A DNA stretch of 64,000 nucleotides, taken from assembly GCA_028285035.1 (NCBI GenBank), contig JANQQF010000019.1, positions 79,161-143,160 of the forward strand, in the 5' to 3' direction. Below are positions 9,925 through 17,983 of the stretch, one piece after another (within the stretch, counting starts at the first letter, position 1; each line of letters starts with the position of its first letter). This DNA is from Phycisphaerae bacterium (GTDB taxonomy: Bacteria > Chloroflexota > Anaerolineae > 4572-78 > J111). The notes under the pieces were generated by a model. The model worked only from the letters and a program-made list of their open reading frames with translations. It did no database searches and had not been told where the DNA came from. The position numbers and the translations under genes were made by a program.

Positions 9925-12558
9925 CTATTTGAAGATAAGTGGCAAATAGATTTGATCGAATTTGCTGGCCGTAACTAAAGCCGACACTGGCCCATGGAAG
10001 GTACTGGTACCATTTGCATCCACATCTTCCAACTTGTAGAAATATGTTTTATCTTTACTCACATTAGGGTCAGTATACTCATAACTCGCCCCTGTATCGG
10101 TGTTCCCCTCTGCTGGGATTAGCAAGTCATTGATTTTGACATACGAACCATTCTCAGTTTCACTGCGCCAGAGGTTGAAGCCTTCATTGTCGATCTCCCT
10201 AGCGGTTTGCCAGGTAAGGTCGACTGCGATCTCGCCTATAATAGCTTTGAATGATGTAAGATTTATGGCCGTCGTCGCTCCTTCTACTATCCGAATATTA
10301 TCGATAACTGGCCCGAAGTCAGATTCTCCATCAGCCGTTGCAAATCTTAGGGTTGTTGTGGTGTCAGTTGCAGTGAAAGAAAAGCTTCTCTGTTCCCAAC
10401 CCATAGCTTCCCTGGTTTTACCACTCGTGTTAAACGTACGGACTTCGGTAGTTGAGCCAGCCGTTACTTCAAGACGCTTGATATTTGAGCCACCATCAGG
10501 ATTTCCAGCCATATCAAACACCACCTTATAGGATGCCCCTGGAATCGTTTGGATTGTTTGGGCGATAGCTCCCGCTCTGTTACCCGATAAATCTACACTG
10601 CGGTCACCATCAGAGGCTTCCCACAGGCCAGTGATGTAGTCGACATTTCCGGACACAATATCCCAACCTGCGATTGTTGTACTGTCTACATCCACTGTAC
10701 AATTTGTAGGAGATGTACAATTACCAATTTCGAAACTTCCGTTTGATAGGGCAATCTGCACCAGTTCATAGGCCCCAATGTCACAGGAACCATTACGTAA
10801 TACACCCCGTTGGTCGAAGAGAAGACTAGGCACGATCTCACCACAATCTTCCTCAGTGTTTCCGGCATCAACAGCAGGACTATCCAGAATTAAGGCGTGG
10901 GTCAAAAGTGGATCATTCCCATCTCTACCCGTCGGGATACCTCCATTATTGGCCAGATTAGAGTCGAGAATATTGCCTAACGGTGTGGGAGTTGACCCAT
11001 CACTTGTGGCAGTGATATCACTGCTCGCAGGATTAAAGTTATGGAAGGCTTTCTGATTGGTTAAATCATCATCACCAAACACATTAAACATACCGCCGAC
11101 AGGTACTATATCGGGCTGAAAGTTATAAACCTCGCCGCCACCAGAGGCTGGGTTGCCTGCTACTCGGTTACCAGAAACAAGGCTACGTTTTAATACAAAG
11201 GTTGTCGTATATTGGAGGAATGCACCACCACCAGCCCCGTTTGAGTGGTTTCCGGTAATGGTGGTGTTAACAAGACGGATGTTGCCAGCGGTTCCATAGT
11301 CTTCAACGTTATAATTACCAATACTGCTTATTCCGCCGCCCTTATCTTCTGTGGTGTTATTGGAGATAGTACTATTATATGTAGTAATCGTGGCGCTGCC
11401 ATAGTTGCTAAAATTACTCATACCACCCCCATTGTCTACAGCATGATTCCCGGAAATAGTGCTGTTTATGATTGTCGTTTTGGCAATGCCTTCATAACCT
11501 TCATTGGCGATGCCACCCCCCCTTGCCTTAACGCCTACGAGTGGGTCATAAGAGCTGTATGCCGAATTATCGCGGATAGTGCTATTGTGGATATTCAATG
11601 TGGCGTTGCCGTTCTGTCCATCATTATGGATACCAGCGCCTTGAACAGCATGATTGAAGTTGATGGTGCTAAAATTGATATCCAAGGTGGCATTACCATC
11701 ACCACCTTGATTATATATCCCGCCACCTCTAGCTGCGGTATTATGAGAAATGGTAGTGTTGCTAATGGTCATCGTGCCTTGTTGATTATATATCCCGCCC
11801 CCATGTCCTGAGAATACATGATGGCTCGTATAAGCCCCTGATGTATTAAATTTGATTTTACTGTTATTGATCGCCACCGTCCCTTGATAGTTAGCCACAC
11901 CAGCGCCGTTGTTGTTAGGTCGATCATCAGGAAGTAACACGCCTCCAGTAATAATACTATTGTTTAAGGTGAGGTTACCATTAGAGGCAATAGCCAAAAT
12001 ACGAAAATTGGGTCCTGTCCCTTCGATTTTGGTTCCATTGCCTTCAATGGTGATTTTGCTAGTAATTACCGGAAGGCCGGTGGGGCCAAAGGTACTGTTA
12101 TTGACGCTGGTCAGTTTAATGGTTTTATTGGTCGGAAGCTCAATCATGTCTGCCCCATTACCGGCTGCACATTCACCTGTTTTCGTTCCCGAAGCCGTGT
12201 CGTTGTTAGCGGCAAGAATAGCCTCAACCAAAGTGCATTTGCCATCATCACTATCCACTGTAGTGCTGGTGCTGTTCACCCAAATGGTTGCTGCGTGGAC
12301 AGTTGATGCCTGACTCAAGGCCAGCATCAGGGCCATTCCGGCCAATGGTAAAGATAGTTTTCGGGCCAGAGTCCGGCGTTTGGCCCGTGGTAAGGCACAG
12401 AGCCGCTGATAAAAACTGACAAACCGACGTAGTAGTCGGCCCCCGTGACGTAACAAAAAACTGGCCAGCCACGGTTTCTTAGCCGCTTGCGCCAGTTGGT
12501 TCTGCCAGCCGACCAGAACGGTTCGATTTATAAGATGATCTCCAGATTGATTATTCAT
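9925..12558 (-). CDS. Secreted right-handed beta-helix protein (CSLREA domain, choice-of-anchor domain, YLPLI tail)
   Basis: The ATG is preceded by AAGGAGC. An extended, basic N-terminus leads to a hydrophobic signal segment (LPLAGMALMLALS) ending near residue 89. Next is a CSLREA-like domain (ATIWVNSTSTTVDSDDGKCT, then LVEAILAANND). Residues ~160-520 are parallel beta-helix repeats rich in xxGGGIxNxG and NSTIxxN motifs, as in polymorphic outer-membrane or pectate-lyase-like folds. A jelly-roll choice-of-anchor/DUF642-like domain (NGSFEIGNC ... VIDNIRIVEG, ~600-755) and an Fn3-like domain follow (LTWQTAREIDNEGFNLWRS). The C-terminus is IYLPLIFK. Probably an adhesin or polysaccharide-interacting surface protein; no catalytic residues were recognised. 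An 11-bp phased repeat array lies ~160 bp upstream. Confidence 0.85.
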   Translation of the reverse strand: MNNQSGDHLINRTVLVGWQNQLAQAAKKPWLASFLLRHGGRLLRRFVSFYQRLCALPRAKRRTLARKLSLPLAGMALMLALSQASTVHAATIWVNSTSTTVDSDDGKCTLVEAILAANNDTASGTKTGECAAGNGADMIELPTNKTIKLTSVNNSTFGPTGLPVITSKITIEGNGTKIEGTGPNFRILAIASNGNLTLNNSIITGGVLLPDDRPNNNGAGVANYQGTVAINNSKIKFNTSGAYTSHHVFSGHGGGIYNQQGTMTISNTTISHNTAARGGGIYNQGGDGNATLDINFSTINFNHAVQGAGIHNDGQNGNATLNIHNSTIRDNSAYSSYDPLVGVKARGGGIANEGYEGIAKTTIINSTISGNHAVDNGGGMSNFSNYGSATITTYNSTISNNTTEDKGGGISSIGNYNVEDYGTAGNIRLVNTTITGNHSNGAGGGAFLQYTTTFVLKRSLVSGNRVAGNPASGGGEVYNFQPDIVPVGGMFNVFGDDDLTNQKAFHNFNPASSDITATSDGSTPTPLGNILDSNLANNGGIPTGRDGNDPLLTHALILDSPAVDAGNTEEDCGEIVPSLLFDQRGVLRNGSCDIGAYELVQIALSNGSFEIGNCTSPTNCTVDVDSTTIAGWDIVSGNVDYITGLWEASDGDRSVDLSGNRAGAIAQTIQTIPGASYKVVFDMAGNPDGGSNIKRLEVTAGSTTEVRTFNTSGKTREAMGWEQRSFSFTATDTTTTLRFATADGESDFGPVIDNIRIVEGATTAINLTSFKAIIGEIAVDLTWQTAREIDNEGFNLWRSETENGSYVKINDLLIPAEGNTDTGASYEYTDPNVSKDKTYFYKLEDVDANGTSTFHGPVSALVTASKFDQIYLPLIFK

Positions 12559-12718
12559 GAGTTAGCTCCTTTTTAATATCGCTGACACAGTATTGATGTT
12601 ATGTTTCTAATTCCTTGTTATTTGTGTAGGATAAATTATTCGTAGGTTTGACGACTTACCCTAAGGTAGTTATGAAGCGAACATCTATGTGATCCAGTGT
12701 ATCAAAACTCATTCCACC

Positions 12719-12762
12719 TTTGGCAACAAAGCCGCAAAGGTTTCGCAACAAAATTGCAACAA
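12719..12762 (-). promoter_or_regulatory. Four 11-bp phased direct repeats, candidate operator for the adjacent OmpR-type regulator
   Basis: Read on +, the four consecutive 11-mers are TTTGGCAACAA, AGCCGCAAAGG, TTTCGCAACAA and AATTGCAACAA. The core GCAACAA recurs at exactly the same phase in three units and as GCAAAGG in the fourth. One repeat per helical turn is the usual layout for OmpR/PhoB winged-helix dimers. The array lies between the regulator stop (12772) and the beta-helix gene start (12558). Binding by that regulator is inference. Confidence 0.55.
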
Positions 12763-12771
12763 TCTGGAGAA

Positions 12772-13587
12772 CTAGGCTGGTTGCATCGCCCGCTGCCACT
12801 GCGCAGGGCTGCGTAGACGATAGCCAAAACCGCGTTCGGTTAAAATAAATGTAGGTTTTTGGGGATCATCACCCAACTTGCGGCGCAAGCGGGTGATATA
12901 GAGGCGGACCTGAGCGGCAGACCCGTCATCAGGCCCGTAGTGCCAAACTTCATCGAGAAGCTGGTTGCAGTCAACGATTTGTCCGATGTTTTGAACCAGA
13001 CAGGCCAGCAGGGCAAACTCCCCCTTGCTCAGACCGACCCGTTTTTGATCTAACTCTACCCGTCTTAGGTTCAAATAGATACGAAGTGGCCCCACTTTGA
13101 CTACAGAGGAATCGGAATCGTTTGGCGACTCTGGTTCAATCGTCGCTTGCACAATTCGTTGATCAAAGACAGCTCCACCGCTGTTGATGTAGGTGAGCAG
13201 ACCGGGCCAAGCTGTCAAAGGAAGATCGAATGGGATACACCCAGCGACGCCAACTTTCAGAGCCGTCTCTTGTAGAGATAGCTCATCCCGCACGCCCAAT
13301 ACGATCTTTAGGGTTGGGTGCCGGGTCAGTATTTGGCCACACTGAACCAGACCCGCTGTTCCCAACAAATGAGCATCAAAGATAATCATATCTAGGATTA
13401 CATTTTGCAGGATGGTCGAAACCGGCTCTAGTTGGCTAACTTGGCCTATTAGGATAAAACTCTGTTCAACCAAGTACTGAGAGAGACGGTTCCAACGAGC
13501 CTCATCTGGCGTTACGAACAGGATTCGAATCGCCAGATTATTTGTCATCGATCTCATTTGTATTTTGTTTGATCGTTTGATGGTCAT
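12772..13587 (-). CDS. OmpR-family winged-helix regulator with degenerate receiver domain
   Basis: The start is preceded by GGAG in a good position; ATGs at codons 11 and 14 are alternatives. Residues ~170-262 are a typical Trans_reg_C winged helix (LSKGEFALLACLVQN, QVRLYITRLRRKLGDD, RGFGYRLR). Residues ~20-150 have a receiver-like pattern (IRILFVTPDEARW, MIIFDAHLLG), but the acidic pair is reduced to PDE and the conserved Lys-Pro is replaced by CIPFD. The phosphoacceptor-like Asp in IIFDAHL remains. It may work without classical phosphorylation. No histidine kinase is adjacent. It sits inside the surface-protein run and immediately next to the phased repeats at 12719-12762, so control of the beta-helix and C25 genes is plausible. 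Confidence 0.85.
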   Translation of the reverse strand: MTIKRSNKIQMRSMTNNLAIRILFVTPDEARWNRLSQYLVEQSFILIGQVSQLEPVSTILQNVILDMIIFDAHLLGTAGLVQCGQILTRHPTLKIVLGVRDELSLQETALKVGVAGCIPFDLPLTAWPGLLTYINSGGAVFDQRIVQATIEPESPNDSDSSVVKVGPLRIYLNLRRVELDQKRVGLSKGEFALLACLVQNIGQIVDCNQLLDEVWHYGPDDGSAAQVRLYITRLRRKLGDDPQKPTFILTERGFGYRLRSPAQWQRAMQPA

Positions 13588-13916
13588 TGTATTTCTCCAT
13601 TCGTCACTCCGCTTTGCCGACGCAGTTTTCCGGATCAGTATTATGTCTCCTCAATACGATCAAAACCAACCCTGTTTGCCCTTGTTTATGCCGGTAAGAT
13701 TCATGTCTCTCAGAATCATTCTGTTTAGGCTGGCACTTTAGACGTTGGATCGAGTCCAGGTTACAATTTGTTCAACATTGTTACCGGTTAATTTTTTCAT
13801 GGTCGTCACTCCTATCGTCGATTAATGAGGTTATGATTGAGTCAGATTTGAAAGTGCGTCGAGCCAATATTTTAGCGAAAGCAAGTGTTCTGCTCACCAT
13901 TAACAAAATTTCCCAC
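13588..13916. other. 329-bp region upstream of the regulator
   Basis: Apart from the 20-codon ORF at 13738-13800 I see no gene. The segment nearest 13600 must hold the regulator's promoter, but no clear -35/-10 pair was found. Confidence 0.4.
13738..13800 (-). CDS. Possible 20-residue small ORF upstream of the OmpR-type regulator
   Basis: On the minus strand AGGAG stands 8 nt before an ATG that opens a 20-codon frame beginning MKKLTGNNVEQ and ending in TAA. The ribosome binding site is as good as those of the neighbouring genes. It lies 150 bp upstream of the regulator on the same strand. It could be a leader peptide, a short secreted peptide, or the remnant of a truncated gene; nothing in the sequence decides. 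Confidence 0.35.
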   Translation of the reverse strand: MKKLTGNNVEQIVTWTRSNV

Positions 13917-14210
13917 TTACGACCGTACGATCAGGGGCAAATAGACGTATTGTGGATCTGGGCTGCCCCAAAAACCGCCCGTCAAAGCGTAATTTCCTCC
14001 ACTGAGGGTGTTCCCTGCATCGGGCTGGCCGAGGGTGCCGATCAAGTTATAGGTCCCCCCGTTACTCTCTCCACCCCCACCATCGGTGCTGAACCAGGAT
14101 AGGTCGTAACTGCCTCCGATCTGAGCTTGGCTTAGCGTGGGGTAGATGAGGACGGAGAACATTACAGTGATGAGCAGCACTGTAAAGATAGACTCTTTTG
14201 AGAATTTCAT
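13917..14210 (-). CDS. Small secreted protein with glycine-rich repeat core and YLPLI tail
   Basis: The chosen ATG at 14210 has AAAGGAAC just upstream; an ATG five codons earlier would overlap that ribosome binding site. Residues ~1-30 are a signal peptide (FTVLLITVMFSVLIYPTLSQAQ). The mature part is a short imperfect repeat: SYDLSWFSTDGGGGESNGGT, YNLIGTLGQPDAG and YALTGGFWG, a pattern I associate with a secreted family common in Chloroflexota and Planctomycetota. It ends in YVYLPLIVRS. At 97 residues it is almost only signal, one domain and the tail. Function unknown. Confidence 0.75.
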   Translation of the reverse strand: MKFSKESIFTVLLITVMFSVLIYPTLSQAQIGGSYDLSWFSTDGGGGESNGGTYNLIGTLGQPDAGNTLSGGNYALTGGFWGSPDPQYVYLPLIVRS

Positions 14211-14264
14211 AATTGTTCCTTTCATAAGTTAGGCAAGGATAGTGCCTATTCGAGTCAAGTTGTT

Positions 14265-15188
14265 TTATTTCGCCCGAATGATGTACATCACTGCGATATT
14301 GATAGGTCGTGTTTCATTGCCGACGCCATCTTCCCCAAAATCTGTATCAATAGCCCCTGCTGATCGGTCGTCTGTTCCATTTAGAAATACTGCCAGTCCA
14401 CTACCATTAAGGTCTAGATCCATAACATGTTCAAAATTATGATTATGCTGTCCGACAATATCGTCTTGGGTCGAGCCCACTGTGTCTCCACCAACCCGTG
14501 AATTAGCATCTGGGTCATTCCCTGCGCCGTGGTCCCAACCCCGTACAAAATAGCCCCGCATATCGGGGAGGTTAAAATGATCGGCATCTGCACTGCCATA
14601 GGTTGTGCCAATGGTGGCAAATAGCTCAGGATAATCCGCTCTCAATAAAGAAGAGCCATCACATTCCAACCAATCCTCGGGTACAGTCGAGGCCATGTGC
14701 ATCACTACCGAGCCAACAGAGACAATGCCGGGTGCAGTGTCAGCGTGGACCGCATAAGGGGCAGGCGTGAGGGCTTGAAGAGGACTGAGCAGGGTGTAGC
14801 CTCCAGTGTCATCCCCTGGACGTACTCCAACCTCCAGATAGCGGGCCTCGCCAGTAAAAGCATCAGTTCCAAAATCAAGCTCGATGGTAAAGTAGCCGTC
14901 CGTTATGGTCACATCATCTTTGGTCAAAATACTGCCAACTTGACTGCCCCCACTCAGGGCATCATAAAGTGTAAAGCGTAAGTCATAAACACCATTGGCC
15001 GGGGTACCGTTATCATTCAATCGGCCCTGATAGGAAAACGTTGTACCAATTGAAACTCGACTGGTTACTCCATTTGAAAGATTTAGAGCTTCAGCCCCGG
15101 CTTGATCCGGTGAAATGGTCAGCCATAAATTCAGGCTGACCATAGCTGCCAAAATAACGATGGTTTGGGTTAAGGTATTGAATTTCAT
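14265..15188 (-). CDS. Secreted phage tail-collar domain protein
   Basis: AGGAGC precedes the ATG. A signal peptide occupies residues ~1-32. Residues ~50-150 (FSYQGRLNDNGTPANGVYDL, then RFTLYDA and ending before LQALTPAPYAVHA) form a beta-rich module common in secreted bacterial proteins. Residues ~155-300 match the phage tail collar domain: GSVVMHMASTVPEDWLECDG, ADYPELFATIGTTYG and FNLPDMRGYFVRGWD. Such domains occur in phage tail fibres and in free-standing microcystin-dependent-type proteins. No phage genes surround it and a signal peptide is present, so a surface role is more likely. It lacks the YLPLI tail, ending in MYIIRAK. It is the first gene of the minus-strand run. Confidence 0.82.
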   Translation of the reverse strand: MKFNTLTQTIVILAAMVSLNLWLTISPDQAGAEALNLSNGVTSRVSIGTTFSYQGRLNDNGTPANGVYDLRFTLYDALSGGSQVGSILTKDDVTITDGYFTIELDFGTDAFTGEARYLEVGVRPGDDTGGYTLLSPLQALTPAPYAVHADTAPGIVSVGSVVMHMASTVPEDWLECDGSSLLRADYPELFATIGTTYGSADADHFNLPDMRGYFVRGWDHGAGNDPDANSRVGGDTVGSTQDDIVGQHNHNFEHVMDLDLNGSGLAVFLNGTDDRSAGAIDTDFGEDGVGNETRPINIAVMYIIRAK

Positions 15189-15678
15189 ATTAAAAGCTCC
15201 TATGCTAAAATATTTGGTTTTATAAATAATAAACTAAGTTTAAATAATGTGTATTTAATTTATTGATCATCCCTGGACATTCATCATAAAAGGAGAGCTT
15301 TTCTAGACCTAAACATTGAACAAAATACAGGGTAGAGGTGCTTCAAGTGCTCCCAACCGATAGGGATGATAGACAGCATCAGTCAATCTTTACAGGAATT
15401 AACATTGGTGGGGATGAGGGTGATATCGACTAATTTTGTGGTACTAAAGATGATGATCTACTGCGTGGTTATAAATCTAAGTGGCACGATACTAGAGATT
15501 AGCCCCGGAAGGAATGTAGGGTTTAATAAAGAAAAGATACGTTGGTTTATATAACATATGACCCCCTTTGATCCTATCCAGGATTTGATGTTTATAATGA
15601 TGTTATGCTAAAGCGTGTATTCTACATTATACTCCAAATAGATATGATTGCCTGTCGTGGGACTGAGTTCTCGCTGAC
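15189..15678. other. AT-rich divergent intergenic region
   Basis: About 490 bp separate divergent transcription units. It should hold the promoter of the collar protein on minus. A 62-codon plus-strand frame (15366-15554) has no proper ribosome binding site and no recognisable content. No RNA gene was identified. Confidence 0.4.
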
Positions 15679-15723
15679 ATGCGGCTGAGTTTTTGGGCCA
15701 TTTACGCTAGAAAATCATTAACA

Positions 15724-15750
15724 TGTCACATTCTTCCCCCCTCACTGGTC
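15724..15750 (+). promoter_or_regulatory. ECF41-type promoter (TGTCACA-N16-GGTC)
   Basis: TGTCACA at 15724-15730, a 16-nt spacer, then GGTC at 15747-15750. The described ECF41 target consensus, as I recall it, is TGTCACA with CGTC about 16 nt downstream, so the -35 matches fully and the -10 at three of four bases. It stands ~43 nt before the oxidoreductase start at 15793, whose operon includes an ECF41 sigma gene, and suggests autoregulation. Confidence 0.65.
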
Positions 15751-15792
15751 TTAGAGTATGAACGCAAATTACTCCAACAGATGAGGTGGAAA

Positions 15793-17025
15793 ATGGTAGA
15801 TGAAACAAAACAAATTGTGATACTTGGGGCAGGTTACAGTGGAATGATGGCCGCATTACGATTGGCAGGGAAAACTAAACGATTGGCAACAAATATCACC
15901 TTGGTCAATGGCCTTGACCATTTTGTCGAGCGCCCCCGGCTGCACGAGCACGCGACGGGGATCGCGTTGAAACAAAAGCGCCTTATTGATATGCTGCGCG
16001 GCACCAAGGTCAATTTTGTGCAAGGCTGGGTCAAGAGGATTGATCCCAAACAGCAGATGGTAGATATTGAAACAGCGAATGGGCAGCAATCGCTCCTCTA
16101 CCATAAACTGATTTATGCTTTAGGCAGTCAGACAAACCGTGACATTGTTCCAGGCGTGGCTGAATATACTTTTAGCCTTGACCCTTGTGGGGATTTGACA
16201 GCAACTGCCCTTAAAGCCAAACTTGAGGCCGTTCGACAGACACCACAGCGGGTGATTGTGGTTGGTGGTGGCGCGACAGGGCTTGAGGCGGCCACCCAAA
16301 TCAAAGGGATATACCCACATCATCAGGTGGCGATTGTGACACAAGGTGAGGCTGGAGCCTTCAAAGGGCCACACATTCAGAAACATATTTTGGCTGCCTT
16401 ACAAGAGCAGAACATTGAAATTTATGAGCAGAAACAGGTGACCCACGTTGAAACGGATGGGGTTGTGCTCACTTCAGGTAAAGTTGAGGCAGATATTATT
16501 ATCTGGTCTGGGGGCTTTCAAGCCTCGCCCTTGGCGCAACAAGCAGGCATACCAGTGAACAGTAAGCAGCAGGTTTTGGTCGATCCCTACCTGCGTTCGC
16601 AATCTTATCCAAACATTTACGCTGTCGGCGATGCGGCGCAACCCGTTGCAGAGCCGGGGGCACCGATCCGAATGAGCCTCTTTACCGCCTTGGTCAGCGG
16701 TGCTCAAGTGGCCGACAACATTGCGGCTGACTTAAAAGGGAAATTGCCTCGGCCCTTGAGCTTTGCTTGGTATGGGCAGGGCATTGCCTTAGGGCCAAAT
16801 GATGCGGTCGGCTTTGGTACATACCCCGTCGATCAGGCATGGCGACTTGTTTTCCGCCGAGGGTTGGCCGTTCGGGTCCGCAACTTCTTTGTCTGGTATT
16901 TGGGCTTTGTCTTAGAAATGGAGCGACGGTTTCCTGGCTTTTTCTATTGGAATGGCAAAGGTCGATATCAACGGCAACAGGGTAACAAGGTTACAGAGAC
17001 ACAGGGGAGCAAGGTAGCAGGGTAA
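15793..17025 (+). CDS. FAD-dependent NADH dehydrogenase-like oxidoreductase, partner of ECF41 sigma factor
   Basis: The frame is open from 15679, but I choose the ATG at 15793 because AGGTGG precedes it and the ECF41-like promoter lies inside the longer frame. The protein has two Rossmann motifs, GAGYSGMMAA for FAD and GGGATGLEAA for NAD(P)H, and the FAD motif IYAVGDAAQP, as in type II NADH dehydrogenases and related disulfide-reductase-fold enzymes. No redox CxxxxC is present, which favours an NDH-2-like over a disulfide-reductase mechanism. It is co-transcribed with the sigma gene (stop 17025, next ATG 17027). ECF41 genes are typically linked to an oxidoreductase, a carboxymuconolactone decarboxylase or an epimerase. 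The last ~18 residues are encoded by GGGTAACAAGGT-like repeats and look like a late addition. Confidence 0.85.
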   Translation: MVDETKQIVILGAGYSGMMAALRLAGKTKRLATNITLVNGLDHFVERPRLHEHATGIALKQKRLIDMLRGTKVNFVQGWVKRIDPKQQMVDIETANGQQSLLYHKLIYALGSQTNRDIVPGVAEYTFSLDPCGDLTATALKAKLEAVRQTPQRVIVVGGGATGLEAATQIKGIYPHHQVAIVTQGEAGAFKGPHIQKHILAALQEQNIEIYEQKQVTHVETDGVVLTSGKVEADIIIWSGGFQASPLAQQAGIPVNSKQQVLVDPYLRSQSYPNIYAVGDAAQPVAEPGAPIRMSLFTALVSGAQVADNIAADLKGKLPRPLSFAWYGQGIALGPNDAVGFGTYPVDQAWRLVFRRGLAVRVRNFFVWYLGFVLEMERRFPGFFYWNGKGRYQRQQGNKVTETQGSKVAG

Positions 17026-17026
17026 G

Positions 17027-17896
17027 ATGAACGTTGAGCTTTTCGAACAGTATCGGCCGCTTCTTTTTTCCTTGGCCTACCGAATGATGGGTACCGTGGT
17101 CGAGGCGGAAGATGTGCTGCAAGAGGCCTATTTGCGTATTCAAGATGTGGCAATGGATACGATCAAAAAACCGAAATACTATCTGACCACGGTGGTGACA
17201 CGGCTGTGCCTCAATCAACTGAGTGCGGCCAAAACCCAACGCGAGCAATACCTTGGCCCTTGGCTGCCCGAACCGATCCCAACAGATGATAGACCCGAAC
17301 TCCTCAACCCAGCAGATCACACCCTCACCCTCGACTCAATCTCTATTGCCTTTTTAATTTTGCTAGAGGCACTTTCTCCCGCCGAGCGTGCCGTCTTTCT
17401 TTTGTACGAAATTTTTGATTATAAGCATCGGGAAGTTGCTGAGATTTTAGACAGAAGTGAGGCTGCTTGTCGACAGTTGTTTCGTCGAGCCAAACAACAT
17501 ATCAAAGCCAATCGTCCCCGTTTTGAAGCTACGCCTCAGCAACATGAACGACTATTGAATGGCTTTATTCAGGTGGTTCAATCCGGTGAGGTTGAGTCCT
17601 TTTTAGCCTTGCTTGCTGAAGATATTACCTTTGTGCCCGATGGGGGCGGTGAGCGCGGGGCCGCTATTCACGTATTGCAAGGGCGTGAGCCTGTTTCGGC
17701 CTTCATTCTGGGCACCTATCAAATGACGCCCCCAGATACCGCCTATGAATTGATTACCCTTAATGGCCAACGAACCATTCTGGCTAGATTACCCGATGGT
17801 CGTCCCTACTATACAGTTTTTATGTACGGTGATGGCGAGATGGTTCAGCTTATTCATGTGATTGCTGGTCGGAAGTTGGCTTCGTTGTCGATGTGA
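17027..17896 (+). CDS. ECF41-family RNA polymerase sigma factor with SnoaL-like C-terminal domain
   Basis: Residues ~1-75 are sigma region 2 (EQYRPLLFSLAYRMMGTVVE, then AEDVLQEAYLR). The linker carries WLPEP, a hallmark of ECF41. Region 4 follows (~105-165, LSPAERAVFLLYEIFDYKHR, then EVAEILDRSEAACRQLFRRA). Residues ~175-289 are a SnoaL-like extension containing DGGG (VPDGGGERGA), another ECF41 signature; the terminal NPDKL motif appears as the weaker AGRKL. In this family the fused C-terminal domain regulates the sigma factor in place of an anti-sigma factor. It lies 1 nt after the oxidoreductase in one operon behind a matching promoter, so it probably activates its own operon. The inducing signal is unknown. 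Confidence 0.93.
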   Translation: MNVELFEQYRPLLFSLAYRMMGTVVEAEDVLQEAYLRIQDVAMDTIKKPKYYLTTVVTRLCLNQLSAAKTQREQYLGPWLPEPIPTDDRPELLNPADHTLTLDSISIAFLILLEALSPAERAVFLLYEIFDYKHREVAEILDRSEAACRQLFRRAKQHIKANRPRFEATPQQHERLLNGFIQVVQSGEVESFLALLAEDITFVPDGGGERGAAIHVLQGREPVSAFILGTYQMTPPDTAYELITLNGQRTILARLPDGRPYYTVFMYGDGEMVQLIHVIAGRKLASLSM

Positions 17897-17983
17897 GTTC
17901 TCGATATTGCAAAAATAACCACATCCCCTACAATCCCCAAGATGTAAAGATCTTTCCAGATATAGAGGATAAGGTAAGCGTGG

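Noticed and set aside
11245..11811. 188-codon plus-strand frame inside the beta-helix gene
   Set aside because: It is antisense to the repeat region of a well-supported gene and has composition typical of a shadow frame.
14265..15188. Prophage tail fibre gene
   Set aside because: It has a signal peptide and no phage structural or integrase genes nearby; the collar domain also occurs in cellular secreted proteins.
15366..15554. 62-codon plus-strand frame before the ECF41 promoter
   Set aside because: No proper ribosome binding site and no homology I can see; likely random AT-rich frame.
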